DNA from: Streptomyces althioticus
GTDB lineage: Bacteria; Actinomycetota; Actinomycetes; Streptomycetales; Streptomycetaceae
Assembly: GCA_014649355.1 (NCBI GenBank)
Contig: BMSW01000016.1
Span: 1-64,000 of the forward strand
Length of the DNA: 64,000 nt
Reading direction: 5' to 3'
Below the pieces are notes generated by a model that worked only from the letters and a program-made list of their open reading frames with translations, did no database searches and was not told the origin of the DNA. Within the stretch, counting starts at the first letter, position 1; each line of letters begins with the position of its first letter. A program made the translations under genes and the position numbers. Shown here in pieces: positions 1 through 9,043 of this stretch.

Positions 1-62
1 AGCCTTACAGCGCCGATGGTACTGCAGGGGGGACCCTGTGGGAGAGTAGGACGCCGCCGAAC
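1..62 (+). rRNA. 5S ribosomal RNA, 3' end (partial)
   Basis: The first 62 bases match the 3' part of an actinobacterial 5S rRNA as I remember it, including the GCCGATGGTACTGC and GGACGCCGCCGAAC segments near the 3' end. The 5' half lies outside the window. An rRNA operon therefore ends here on the plus strand. An open frame running through it is a by-product of GC-rich sequence. The exact 3' end is uncertain by one to three bases. Confidence 0.9.
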
Positions 63-71
63 TCCTTTTAC

Positions 72-115
72 AGCTCCGGCTCTTGGGCTCCCCGCCCGAG
101 AGCCGGAGCTTTTTT
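72..115 (+). terminator. rRNA operon terminator
   Basis: A perfect 12-bp inverted repeat (AGCTCCGGCTCT at 72-83 with AGAGCCGGAGCT at 99-110) is followed by a run of T at 110-115. An inner GGGC/GCCC pairing can extend the stem. This is a textbook intrinsic terminator placed directly after the 5S rRNA. T-tracts are rare behind other hairpins in this window, so this is the clearest terminator here. Confidence 0.93.
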
Positions 116-171
116 GCGTTGCGGTAGGGTCAGGGAGCATCGTAGAAACGTTTCCCACAGGAGGATCCCGG

Positions 172-780
172 GTGGAGGTCCAGGAGACACGGGTCCAGAC
201 AGACCGTGTCCTCACCATCCCGAACGTGCTCAGCATGGCGCGGCTCGTCGGCGTACCCCTGTTTCTCTGGCTGATCCTGAGGCCGGAGTTCGGCGGACCG
301 AAGAGCGACGGCTGGGCGCTCCTGGTGCTGGCCTTCAGCGGCGTCAGCGACTACCTGGACGGCAAGCTCGCCCGTCGGTGGAACCAGATCAGCAGCCTCG
401 GCCGGCTGCTCGATCCCGCGGCCGACCGGCTGTACATTCTCTCGACCCTGGTCGGACTGACCTGGCGGGAGATCCTGCCGCTCTGGCTGACCTGCGTCCT
501 GCTGGCCCGGGAGCTGGTCCTCCTGGTCATGGTGGGCATCCTGCGGCGCCACGGCTATCCGCCGCCGCAGGTGAACTTCCTGGGGAAGGCTGCGACCTTC
601 AACTTGATGTATGCCTTCCCGTTGCTCCTGCTCAGTGACGGTAGTGGCTGGATCTCGTCACTCGCTGCAATTTTCGGCTGGGCGTTCGCCGGATGGGGTA
701 CAACCCTCTATTGGTGGGCAGGAGTGCTCTATGTGGTCCAAGTCCGCCGCTTGATCCGTGCGGACGCCATGGCCGATTGA
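172..780 (+). CDS. CDP-alcohol phosphatidyltransferase family membrane protein
   Basis: 202-residue integral membrane enzyme that should transfer a phospho-alcohol from a CDP-activated donor (CDP-diacylglycerol in most family members) to a second alcohol during phospholipid synthesis. The complete family signature is visible around residue 60: DYLDGKLAR, then GRLLD and PAAD, giving all four metal-binding aspartates. Several hydrophobic segments follow. The GTG at 172 is chosen because GGAGGA lies at 161-166; an upstream extension would run through the terminator and the 5S gene. It is the positional counterpart of mycobacterial pgsA2 (Rv1822), which also sits before the DUF881/DUF1290 genes. 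The acceptor alcohol (glycerol phosphate, inositol phosphate or other) cannot be told from the sequence. A TAGGGT box at 125-130 is a possible promoter element. Confidence 0.88.
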   Translation: MEVQETRVQTDRVLTIPNVLSMARLVGVPLFLWLILRPEFGGPKSDGWALLVLAFSGVSDYLDGKLARRWNQISSLGRLLDPAADRLYILSTLVGLTWREILPLWLTCVLLARELVLLVMVGILRRHGYPPPQVNFLGKAATFNLMYAFPLLLLSDGSGWISSLAAIFGWAFAGWGTTLYWWAGVLYVVQVRRLIRADAMAD

Positions 781-894
781 CTCGCTTCCTCACGCGCAAC
801 GTGGCGCGCGATGTCCCACGCTGAATATGTGTGTGGCAATCCGGACGGGTGAAGTCGGCCAGACCGTCGTCTCTTCGAGGAGGACGCTTCCGAC

Positions 895-3390
895 ATGAAG
901 GCCGTCGTGATGGCCGGGGGCGAAGGCACCCGTCTTCGCCCCATGACCTCAAGCATGCCCAAGCCGCTCCTGCCGGTGGCCAACCGGCCGATCATGGAGC
1001 ACGTCCTGCGGCTGCTCAAAAGGCACGGGCTCAACGAAACCGTTGTGACCGTCCAGTTCCTTGCCTCGCTGGTCAAGAACTACTTCGGTGACGGCGAGGA
1101 GCTCGGAATGGAGCTCACGTATGCGAATGAGGAGAAGCCACTCGGTACCGCCGGGAGTGTCAAGAACGCTGAGGAGGCACTGAAGGACGATGCCTTTCTC
1201 GTCATCTCCGGCGATGCCCTCACGGACTTCGACCTCACCGAGCTGATCAATTTCCACAAGGAAAAGGGCGCACTGGTCACGGTCTGCCTGACCCGCGTGC
1301 CCAACCCGCTGGAATTCGGCATCACCATCGTCGACGACGAGGGCAAGGTCGAACGCTTCCTCGAGAAGCCGACGTGGGGCCAGGTCTTCTCCGACACGGT
1401 GAACACCGGCATCTACGTGATGGAACCCGAAGTGTTCGACTACGTCGAGCCCGACGTGCCCGTCGACTGGTCCGGCGACGTTTTCCCGCAGCTGATGAAG
1501 GAAGGCAAGCCGATCTACGGCTATGTCGCCGAGGGCTACTGGGAGGACGTCGGCACCCACGAGAGCTACGTCAAGGCGCAGGCCGACGTCCTCGAGGGCA
1601 AGGTCGACGTCGACATCGACGGGTTCGAGATGGCGCCCGGCGTCTGGGTCGCCGAGGGCGCCGAGGTGCACCCCGACGCCGTGCTCCGCGGCCCGCTGTA
1701 CATCGGCGACTACGCCAAGGTCGAGGCCGGCGCGGAGCTCCGCGAGCACACGGTCGTCGGCTCCAACGTCGTCGTCAAGAGCGGCGCCTTCCTGCACAAG
1801 GCCGTCGTGCACGACAACGTGTACGTCGGCCCGCACAGCAACCTGCGCGGCTGTGTCGTCGGCAAGAACACCGACATCATGCGCGCCGCCCGGATCGAGG
1901 ACGGCGCCGTCATCGGCGACGAGTGCCTGATCGGTGAAGAATCGATCGTTCAGGGCAACGTACGGGTCTACCCGTTCAAGACCATCGAGGCCGGCGCCTT
2001 CGTCAACACCTCGGTCATCTGGGAGTCCCGCGGTCAGGCGCACCTCTTCGGCGCGCGTGGCGTCTCCGGCATCCTGAACGTCGAGATCACGCCCGAGCTC
2101 GCCGTACGCCTCGCCGGCGCCTACGCGACGACCCTGAAGAAGGGCTCGACCGTCACCACGGCCCGCGACCACTCCCGAGGCGCCCGAGCCCTCAAGCGCG
2201 CGGTCATCTCAGCCCTCCAGGCCAGCGCCATCGACGTACGCGACCTGGAGAACGTGCCGCTGCCCGTGGCGCGGCAGCAGACCGCGCGGGGCAGCGCCGG
2301 CGGCATCATGATCCGCACCACGCCCGGCGTGCCCGACTCCGTCGACATCATGTTCTTCGACGGGCAGGGCGCCGACCTGTCGCAGGGCAGCCAGCGCAAG
2401 CTGGACCGCGTGTTCGCGCGGCAGGAGTACCGGCGTGCCTTCCCCGGCGAGATCGGTGACCTGCACTTCCCGGCGAGCGTCTTCGACTCCTACACCGGGT
2501 CGCTGCTGCGGAACGTCGACATCACCGGCATCGCCGAGGCCGGTCTGAAGGTCGTCGTCGACGCGTCCAACGGCAGCGCCGGCCTGGTGCTGCCCAGCCT
2601 GCTCGGCAAGCTGGGTGTCGACTCGCTGACCATCAACCCCGGTCTGGACGAGTCCCGGCCCACCGAGACGGCCGACATGCGCCGCGCCGGCCTGGTGCGG
2701 CTCGGGGAGATCGTGGCGTCCTCCGGCGCCGCCTTCGGCGTCCGCTTCGACCCCGTCGGCGAGCGGCTGTCGCTGGTCGACGAGAAGGGGCGGATCGTCG
2801 AGGACGACCGGGCGCTGCTCGTCATGCTCGACCTGGTCGCCTCCGAGCGGCGCAGCGGCCGTGTCGCCCTGCCGGTGACCACCACCCGCATCGCCGAGCA
2901 GGTGGCGGCGTACCACGGCACGCAGGTGGAGTGGACGACCACCTCGCCCGACGACCTCACCCGCGTCGGCGGTGAGGAAGGGACGATCTTCGGCGGCGAC
3001 GGCAAGGGCGGCTTCATCGTCCCCGAGTTCAGCAGCGTCTACGACGGCACGGCCGCGTTCGTCCGGCTCATCGGGCTGGTCGCGCGCACGCAGCTCACGC
3101 TGAGCCAGATCGACGCCCGTATCCCGCGGGCGCACGTCCTCAAGCGGGACCTGGCGACCCCGTGGGCCGTGAAGGGCCTGGTCATGCGGCGCGTCGTCGA
3201 GGCGGCCGGTGACCGCTACGTCGACACCACCGACGGCGTGCGCGTGGTGGAGGCCGACGGGCGCTGGGTTATGGTGCTGCCCGACCCGGCAGAGGCCGTC
3301 ACCCACCTGTGGGCCGAGGGTCCCGACGACGCCTCCGCGCAGGCGCTGCTCGACGAGTGGTCGGCGGTCGTGGACAGCGCCGGCAGGTGA
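895..3390 (+). CDS. Mannose-1-phosphate guanylyltransferase fused to a degenerate phosphomannomutase domain
   Basis: 831-residue protein likely to make GDP-mannose from mannose 1-phosphate and GTP, feeding mannosylated lipids and O-mannosylated proteins. Residues 1-240 are a nucleotidyltransferase domain with the signature GGEGTRLRPMT at the N-terminus and FLEKP near residue 150. Residues about 250-380 are hexapeptide-repeat left-handed beta-helix. From about 385 to the end it resembles phosphoglucomutase/phosphomannomutase, but the usual TASHNP active-site loop is replaced by IRTTPGVPD, so the catalytic serine is absent; this half is probably structural or regulatory. GAGGAGGA at 876-883 precedes the ATG. 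The gene stands 115 nt behind the phosphatidyltransferase and ends at a strong hairpin. Sugar specificity is inferred from family membership; another NDP-sugar is possible. Confidence 0.88.
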   Translation: MKAVVMAGGEGTRLRPMTSSMPKPLLPVANRPIMEHVLRLLKRHGLNETVVTVQFLASLVKNYFGDGEELGMELTYANEEKPLGTAGSVKNAEEALKDDAFLVISGDALTDFDLTELINFHKEKGALVTVCLTRVPNPLEFGITIVDDEGKVERFLEKPTWGQVFSDTVNTGIYVMEPEVFDYVEPDVPVDWSGDVFPQLMKEGKPIYGYVAEGYWEDVGTHESYVKAQADVLEGKVDVDIDGFEMAPGVWVAEGAEVHPDAVLRGPLYIGDYAKVEAGAELREHTVVGSNVVVKSGAFLHKAVVHDNVYVGPHSNLRGCVVGKNTDIMRAARIEDGAVIGDECLIGEESIVQGNVRVYPFKTIEAGAFVNTSVIWESRGQAHLFGARGVSGILNVEITPELAVRLAGAYATTLKKGSTVTTARDHSRGARALKRAVISALQASAIDVRDLENVPLPVARQQTARGSAGGIMIRTTPGVPDSVDIMFFDGQGADLSQGSQRKLDRVFARQEYRRAFPGEIGDLHFPASVFDSYTGSLLRNVDITGIAEAGLKVVVDASNGSAGLVLPSLLGKLGVDSLTINPGLDESRPTETADMRRAGLVRLGEIVASSGAAFGVRFDPVGERLSLVDEKGRIVEDDRALLVMLDLVASERRSGRVALPVTTTRIAEQVAAYHGTQVEWTTTSPDDLTRVGGEEGTIFGGDGKGGFIVPEFSSVYDGTAAFVRLIGLVARTQLTLSQIDARIPRAHVLKRDLATPWAVKGLVMRRVVEAAGDRYVDTTDGVRVVEADGRWVMVLPDPAEAVTHLWAEGPDDASAQALLDEWSAVVDSAGR

Positions 3391-3413
3391 GCCTCCCGCA
3401 GTAGACACGACGA

Positions 3414-3466
3414 CCGGCGGCGTGCCGGACGGAACCTCGGAAGGGGCCCGTCCGGCACGCCGCCGG
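3414..3466 (+). terminator. 19-bp perfect hairpin, putative terminator
   Basis: Arms at 3414-3432 and 3448-3466 are exact reverse complements (19 bp, loop of 15 nt). It starts 24 nt after the stop codon of the guanylyltransferase gene and has no T-tract, as is common in high-GC actinobacteria. It separates that gene from the following three-gene operon. Confidence 0.75.
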
Positions 3467-3509
3467 GGTCGTTCGGAGGTCGGGGGCGCGGCGTGCGACT
3501 ATGTGCGGC

Positions 3510-4403
3510 ATGCCGCAGCAACCCCCCGTTCGGAGCACACCCGCGCGGCCCGCGCGCCCGGACGCGTCCATGTCGTTGATCACCAACGTGATGGACCACA
3601 GTCTCGACGACGGCTACGCGGAGGCCGCCGCTCGGAAGCGGAGCGAGGGGACCGTCGGCCTGCCGAGGACCCTGCGGGCGAAGCTCGGTCTGGCGGCGGG
3701 GATCGTCCTCGCCGCGTGCGTGGTCACCGTCGGCGCGGCCCAGGCCCGGGTCGCCGCTCCGGTCGTCGCCAAGGAGCGCGAGGAGCTCATCGACCGTATC
3801 GACGAGGAGACCGCGGCCGCCGACCGGCTCGAGAAGAACGTCGACGAACTGCGCGAGGAAGTCGGCGCACGGCAGCGCGAGGCGCTGCGGGACAGCGGCG
3901 GCGACCGGTCGACGCTCCTGGGCATCCTGTCGGGCGCCACGCCCGTCCACGGACCGGGCGTGCGGCTCGTGGTCGACGACGCCGAGGACACCGCCTCCGG
4001 CGGCGACGGCGACGCCCGCTCCTCGTCCGGTTTCGCCGACACCGGCCGGGTCCGCGACCGTGATCTCCAGCGGGTGGTCAACGGGCTGTGGGAGTCGGGC
4101 GCGGAGGCCGTCTCGATCAACGGGCGGCGGCTGACCGCCCTGTCGGCGATCAGGGCCGCGGGAGACGCGATACTGGTCGACAACAAGCCGCTGGTGCCGC
4201 CGTACACGGTGCTGGCGGTGGGGGACGGCCAAGAGCTGGGGGACCGGTTCCAGGACAGCGCCGACGGGGTGTATCTGCACGTCCTGCAGGAGAACTACGG
4301 GATCCGTACATCCCTGTCCGTGGAGGACAACGTCCGGCTGCCCGCCGCACCGAGTGTGACCGTACGAACCGCACAGCCGATAACCGAGAAGGGCACATCG
4401 TGA
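3510..4403 (+). CDS. DUF881 family protein (first copy)
   Basis: About 297 residues. After a short cytoplasmic N-terminus there is one membrane segment (LGLAAGIVLAACVVTVGAA, near residue 55-75), a charged coiled-coil stretch rich in E, D and R, and then the DUF881 fold (GPGVRLVVDD, NGLWESGAEAVSINGRRL, PPYTVLAVGD). The protein is presumably anchored with the C-terminal domain outside the cell. DUF881 proteins pair with the small basic protein in Bacillus (ylxW, ylxX, sbp beside ftsA-ftsZ) and in mycobacteria (Rv1823-Rv1825), which suggests a cell-division or envelope role that is not biochemically defined. ATG codons at 3501 and 3510 are both possible; neither has a strong ribosome site. Its stop overlaps the next start (GTGA). 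Confidence 0.85.
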   Translation: MPQQPPVRSTPARPARPDASMSLITNVMDHSLDDGYAEAAARKRSEGTVGLPRTLRAKLGLAAGIVLAACVVTVGAAQARVAAPVVAKEREELIDRIDEETAAADRLEKNVDELREEVGARQREALRDSGGDRSTLLGILSGATPVHGPGVRLVVDDAEDTASGGDGDARSSSGFADTGRVRDRDLQRVVNGLWESGAEAVSINGRRLTALSAIRAAGDAILVDNKPLVPPYTVLAVGDGQELGDRFQDSADGVYLHVLQENYGIRTSLSVEDNVRLPAAPSVTVRTAQPITEKGTS

Positions 4404-4732
4404 TCGCCGTACTGGGCCTCATTGTGGGAGTGGTGGCCGGCCTGTTGGTCCGGCCCGAGGTGCCGGCGGTCGTCGAGCCCTACTTGCCGATCGCCGTCGT
4501 CGCCGCGCTGGACGCCGTGTTCGGCGGTCTGCGGGCCATGCTCGACGGGATCTTCGACGACAAGGTCTTCGTGGTGTCGTTCCTGTCGAACGTCGTCGTG
4601 GCCGCGCTGATCGTCTTCCTCGGCGACAAACTCGGCGTCGGGGCGCAGCTGTCCACGGGTGTGGTGGTCGTCCTCGGCATCCGCATCTTCTCCAACGCCG
4701 CGGCGATCCGCCGCCATGTGTTCCGGGCGTGA
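4400..4732 (+). CDS. sbp: Small basic protein, DUF1290 family
   Basis: 110-residue, mostly hydrophobic protein with three predicted membrane segments: IAVLGLIVGVVAGLLV at the N-terminus, IAVVAALDAVFGGLRAML near residue 35, and a pair around VVVAALIVFLGD and GVVVVLGIRIF. The pattern and length match the sbp/DUF1290 family. It is translationally coupled at both ends: its GTG overlaps the upstream TGA by 4 nt, and its own TGA overlaps the next GTG. The DUF881-sbp-DUF881 arrangement is conserved with mycobacteria, and sbp lies in the division cluster of Bacillus. Function is unknown beyond that association. Confidence 0.88.
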   Translation: MIAVLGLIVGVVAGLLVRPEVPAVVEPYLPIAVVAALDAVFGGLRAMLDGIFDDKVFVVSFLSNVVVAALIVFLGDKLGVGAQLSTGVVVVLGIRIFSNAAAIRRHVFRA

Positions 4733-5766
4733 GGCCGATGAGCGAGCGCGAACAGCCCGAGACGACGCGCCCGGCGGTCACCCCGCCGCGGTCCGCCCCC
4801 GACACGCCCGCGTCCACTCCCGACACGCCCGCGTCCGCACCCGAGGCGGCGCCGCCGGCCGGGCTGCGCCGGGAGCTCCCCGCGGAGGTGCCCCCGGCCG
4901 CCGCGCAGGCCGCGTCCGACAAGGCCGGTGCGGGCGGGACGCCCCGCCGGACACCCGCGCCCTCCGTGTCCCGACCGCACCAGGCGCCGCAGACGCCGCA
5001 GGCCTCCGCGACGCCCGCCTCCGACGAGCCGGGCGAGCCCGAGCTGACCGGTCGGCGACGGCTCGTCAACGGGCTGTGGCCGCCCCGCGTGACCCGCGCG
5101 CAACTCATCGTCGCCCTGCTGCTGTTCGGCCTCGGATTCGGCCTCGCCGTCCAGGTGGCCTCCACCAGCGACACCGACAGCGCGCTGCGCGGCGCGCGCC
5201 AAGAAGATCTTGTGCGCATCCTCGATGAACTCGACGACCGAACCGAGCGTCTTGAAGACGAGAAGCAGGGTCTCGAGAAGCAGCGGGAGGAGCTGGAGAA
5301 CAGCTCCGACCAGGCCGAGGAGGCCCGCAGGCAGACGATCGAGAAGGAACGGCAACTCGGCGTCCTCGCGGGCACCGTGGCCGCGCAGGGGCCCGGCATC
5401 GAGATGACCATCGAGGACACGAAGGGGACGGTCGAGTCGGACATGCTGCTCGACGCCGTCCAGGAGCTGCGCGCCGCGGGCGCGGAGGCGATCCAGGTGA
5501 ACGGGGTACGGGTGGTGGCCGGCACGTATCTGTCGGACGTGGACGGCGGAGTCTCCGTGGACGGGAACAAGATCAAGTCCCCGTATCGTTTCAAGGTCAT
5601 CGGCAAGCCGCAGGACCTGGAACCGGCGCTCAACATCCCCGGAGGCGTGGTGCAGACGCTCGAGAAGGAACAGGCCACCGTTACCGTGGAGCGGTCGGAC
5701 AAGATCGTTGTGGACGCCTTGCGAGCGCCGAAGCGGCCTGACTACGCTCGGTCGTCCTCCCAGTGA
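4729..5766 (+). CDS. DUF881 family protein (second copy) with long disordered N-terminus
   Basis: 345 residues if started at the GTG that overlaps the upstream stop; an ATG at 4738 is an equally good start. The first 105 residues are rich in Ala, Pro and Thr with short TPDTPAS-like repeats. A membrane segment follows (LIVALLLFGLGFGLAVQVAS), then a coiled coil of about 65 residues (EDLVRILDELDDRTERLEDE and on) and a DUF881 domain ending in KRPDYA. It shares the fold of the first copy but not the N-terminus. Co-translation with the two upstream genes implies a membrane complex. The Pro-rich cytoplasmic tail may be a protein-interaction or phosphorylation region; that is inference. Confidence 0.87.
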   Translation: MRPMSEREQPETTRPAVTPPRSAPDTPASTPDTPASAPEAAPPAGLRRELPAEVPPAAAQAASDKAGAGGTPRRTPAPSVSRPHQAPQTPQASATPASDEPGEPELTGRRRLVNGLWPPRVTRAQLIVALLLFGLGFGLAVQVASTSDTDSALRGARQEDLVRILDELDDRTERLEDEKQGLEKQREELENSSDQAEEARRQTIEKERQLGVLAGTVAAQGPGIEMTIEDTKGTVESDMLLDAVQELRAAGAEAIQVNGVRVVAGTYLSDVDGGVSVDGNKIKSPYRFKVIGKPQDLEPALNIPGGVVQTLEKEQATVTVERSDKIVVDALRAPKRPDYARSSSQ

Positions 5767-5956
5767 ACCGGCGGTGCATGGGGGTTGTCCGGCCAGGGCA
5801 TGAGGTTGCGGGGGGTCGGCGCACCGAATGGGTGGTGCGTGGTGGAAACTGTCTGGCGGAGGCGGACGTTGTGAAGATGTCCGGGTCGGCCAATGTGTTC
5901 AGTCAGGGTTCGTCCTGCCCCACGGGCGGGTCTGTTTCGGTCAAGGGGAATCGCCC

Positions 5957-6754
5957 GTGAAGTTGTTTGGGAAGTTGTTCGGCAAGAGCGCGCGGCGAGA
6001 GGACGGCGACAGTGCGACCGCTCGTCACCGCGCACAGCCCGGTGCGGAAGACCAGCGTCCGCTGTTCCGGGACGAGACGGGCGGGGCCTCCTTCGACCCT
6101 GCGCAGTCGGGCGGCATAGGTGCTGGACAGCCGTCGAGCCCAGGTGCGGGCGGAGGTCACTCCGGTCCGTACGCGTCCCACGCCCCCGGCGGGCAGCCGC
6201 GGCAGGAGGATCCGTCCATGTCGGCCCTGGTGTGTTCGAGGTGCGGCAACCGCAACGCGGAGAACAGCCGCTTCTGTTCCCACTGCGGTGCGCCGCTGAA
6301 GCCGGGCGTCACCCCGGAGCGCCCCTCCGAGACGACGTCCACGATCTCCATCTCCGGCCTCGAGGCCTACGACTCCGAGGCCACCGGCCAGCACCAGGCG
6401 CCGGCGCTCTCCCCGGAGGCGCAGGCCGCCGTCGACGCGCTGCCGGTGGGCTCCGCCCTGCTGGTCGTGCGCCGCGGACCGAACTCGGGCAGCCGCTTCC
6501 TGCTGGACGGCGACCTGACCACGGCCGGGCGTCACCCGCAGAGCGACATCTTCCTCGACGACGTGACGGTCTCCCGGCGCCACGTGGAGTTCCGCCGCAG
6601 CCCGGACGGCTCGTTCACGGTCGCCGACGTCGGCAGCCTGAACGGCACCTACGTCAACCGTGAGCGGATCGACCAGGTCGCCCTGTCCAACGGCGACGAG
6701 GTGCAGATCGGCAAGTACCGGCTGGTCTTCTACGCGAGCCAGCAGAACTACTGA
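5957..6754 (+). CDS. garA: GarA/OdhI-like FHA-domain protein with zinc ribbon
   Basis: 265-residue cytoplasmic signalling protein. Residues about 90-115 form a zinc ribbon (CSRCGN then CSHCGAPL). A SETTST motif follows near residue 127; in mycobacterial GarA and corynebacterial OdhI an ETTS motif is phosphorylated by PknB/PknG-type kinases and controls inhibition of 2-oxoglutarate dehydrogenase. Residues about 165-260 are the FHA domain (GRHPQSDIFLDDVTVSRRH and LNGTYVNRERI), with the usual phosphothreonine-binding Arg, Ser and Asn. It is longer than GarA (about 160 residues) because of an N-terminal Gly/Ser/Pro-rich stretch. GTG at 5957 is preceded by AAGGGGAA. It occupies the same place as Rv1827, next to the FtsR-type regulator. 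The metabolic role is inferred from homology. Confidence 0.85.
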   Translation: MKLFGKLFGKSARREDGDSATARHRAQPGAEDQRPLFRDETGGASFDPAQSGGIGAGQPSSPGAGGGHSGPYASHAPGGQPRQEDPSMSALVCSRCGNRNAENSRFCSHCGAPLKPGVTPERPSETTSTISISGLEAYDSEATGQHQAPALSPEAQAAVDALPVGSALLVVRRGPNSGSRFLLDGDLTTAGRHPQSDIFLDDVTVSRRHVEFRRSPDGSFTVADVGSLNGTYVNRERIDQVALSNGDEVQIGKYRLVFYASQQNY

Positions 6755-6793
6755 CGGCCCCCGGCCGTGGTCCGGGGACTCCAGGAAGGGTCG

Positions 6794-7534
6794 ATGGTGC
6801 AGACACCGAGCGGCGGCGCCGGCAGCGGCGCCGCCGTCACGGACACCGGACTGCTGAGCATCGGTGCGGTGCTGAACGTGCTGCGCGAGGAGTTCCCCGA
6901 GGTCACCATCTCCAAGATCCGCTTCCTGGAGTCGGAAGGGCTCGTCGAGCCGCGCCGTACCCCGTCGGGGTACCGGAAGTTCAGCGCCGAGGACGTCGAC
7001 CGCCTCGGCCATGTGCTGCGCATGCAGCGCGACCACTACCTGCCGCTCAAGGTCATCCGGGAGCACCTGGAGGCCATGGAGCGCGGCGAGGCCCCGCCCC
7101 TGCCGGCGCTGAGCCATCCGGGTGACGGCGAGGACCCCGCCGACTGCGCCCCGGAGACGCCCGGCGCGGCCCGCATCGGGCGCTGCCAGCTGCTCGCCGC
7201 CGCCGGCGTGGACGAGCAGCGGCTCGCGGAGTGGGAGTCGTACGGACTGCTCGTCCCGGTCGGGGACGGGGTGTACGACGCGGAGGCGGTCACCGTCGCC
7301 GGGCTCCTCACGGAACTGGGGCGGTACGGGATCGAGCCCCGCCACCTGCGCGCCATGAAGGCGGCCGCCGATCGCGAGGCCGGACTGGTGGAGCAGGTCG
7401 TCGCGCCGCTGCGGCGCCACCGCAACCCGCAGACCAGGGCGCACGCCGAGGACCGCACCAGGGAACTGGCCGGGCTCACCATGAAGCTGCACGCGGCGCT
7501 GGTGCGCTCGGCGCTCGGGATGCGGGGGCCCTGA
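6794..7534 (+). CDS. ftsR: MerR-family transcriptional regulator, FtsR type
   Basis: 246-residue regulator. The N-terminal MerR helix-turn-helix starts near residue 20 (SIGAVLNVLREEFPEVTISKIRFLE, in two parts) and continues through EGLVEPRRTPSGYRKF. A C-terminal effector-like half begins around residue 125 (IGRCQLLAAAGVDEQRLAEW). It is the positional and sequence counterpart of Rv1828 and of corynebacterial FtsR, which activates ftsZ. The ATG at 6794 follows AGGAAGGG. It lies 39 nt behind the GarA-like gene and is probably co-transcribed. No cysteine cluster of metal-sensing MerR proteins is present. Target genes in this organism are not shown by the sequence. Confidence 0.85.
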   Translation: MVQTPSGGAGSGAAVTDTGLLSIGAVLNVLREEFPEVTISKIRFLESEGLVEPRRTPSGYRKFSAEDVDRLGHVLRMQRDHYLPLKVIREHLEAMERGEAPPLPALSHPGDGEDPADCAPETPGAARIGRCQLLAAAGVDEQRLAEWESYGLLVPVGDGVYDAEAVTVAGLLTELGRYGIEPRHLRAMKAAADREAGLVEQVVAPLRRHRNPQTRAHAEDRTRELAGLTMKLHAALVRSALGMRGP

Positions 7535-7633
7535 AGGTCTCGGGCCTCCGGGGAACAGCACAGCGCGGCCCGATCGGCCACCCGATCCGGGCCCGACTAC
7601 CCAAACGTCCCGGGCACGGCCTAGGGTTGCTGT

Positions 7634-8107
7634 GTGAACGAGCTCGATGTCGTAGGTGTCCGGGTCGAAATGCCCTCCAACCAACCGATCGTGCTGTTGC
7701 GTGAAGTGGGCGGCGACCGCTACCTCCCCATCTGGATCGGCCCAGGGGAGGCGACGGCCATCGCCTTCGCCCAGCAGGGCATGGCGCCCGCACGGCCGCT
7801 GACCCACGACCTGTTCAAGGACGTGCTGGAGGCCGTGGGACAGGAGCTCACGGAAGTGCGCATCACCGACCTGCGGGAAGGCGTGTTCTACGCGGAGCTG
7901 GTCTTCGCCAGCGGTGTCGAGGTGAGCGCCCGTCCCTCCGACGCCATAGCACTTGCCCTGCGCACGGGAACGCCGATCTACGGAAGCGACACGGTGCTGG
8001 ACGACGCCGGCATCGCGATTCCGGACGAGCAGGAGGACGAGGTGGAGAAGTTCCGCGAGTTCCTCGACCAGATCTCACCCGAGGACTTCGGGACCAGCAA
8101 CCAGTGA
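7634..8107 (+). CDS. Bifunctional nuclease family protein (DUF151)
   Basis: 157-residue protein matching the DUF151 bifunctional nuclease family: VVGVRVEMPSNQPIVLLRE at the start, YLPIWIGPGEA, and the conserved SARPSDAIALALR segment near residue 105. Family members have been reported to have DNase and RNase activity, but the physiological role is unclear. It corresponds to Rv1829. The GTG start has no ribosome site, but a TAGGGT box at 7622-7627 ends 6 nt before it, so the transcript is probably leaderless. It is separated from the upstream regulator by about 100 nt and so has its own promoter. Confidence 0.87.
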   Translation: MNELDVVGVRVEMPSNQPIVLLREVGGDRYLPIWIGPGEATAIAFAQQGMAPARPLTHDLFKDVLEAVGQELTEVRITDLREGVFYAELVFASGVEVSARPSDAIALALRTGTPIYGSDTVLDDAGIAIPDEQEDEVEKFREFLDQISPEDFGTSNQ

Positions 8108-8200
8108 GCCGTTTCCCGGGGTGCCGCGTCGGCGGCGTCCCGCGCCGAGGACATTCGGCTAGCCTTTCCCCGCGACGGGGCACGGGAAACCACTCTCAGG

Positions 8201-8264
8201 GTGATTATCACTCGGCGTGCCGAGTGTGGCGATCGTTGACGCACCCTTGGTGACTGCCTACCGT
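8201..8264 (+). promoter_or_regulatory. Near-consensus promoter with two upstream palindromes
   Basis: TTGACG at 8236-8241 and TACCGT at 8259-8264 are separated by 17 nt, a near-consensus housekeeping (HrdB-type) promoter for the MerR gene at 8295. Directly upstream are two perfect palindromes: GTGATTATCAC at 8201-8211 and an 18-bp element at 8209-8226 (CACTCGGC, 2-nt spacer, GCCGAGTG). They overlap by three bases. They are candidate operators, perhaps autoregulatory. Confidence 0.72.
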
Positions 8265-8294
8265 CGAGGAGGCAGGTCAAGGACGGAGGTCGGC

Positions 8295-8978
<684 letters not shown>

Positions 8979-9043
8979 GCCCGCGCCGCGCGGGGCCCGG
9001 CCCGGCGAGGACGTTGTCAGTGGCGTAGGGCAGCATCGGAGAT

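Noticed and set aside
16..171. Upstream extension of the phosphatidyltransferase frame into the 5S rRNA region
   Set aside because: It would run through the 5S rRNA 3' end and its intrinsic terminator; the GTG at 172 has a proper ribosome site and begins before the conserved domain.
8237..8264. 19-nt-spaced MerR-type promoter
   Set aside because: The spacer between TTGACG and TACCGT is 17 nt, so it is an ordinary promoter rather than a MerR-distorted one.
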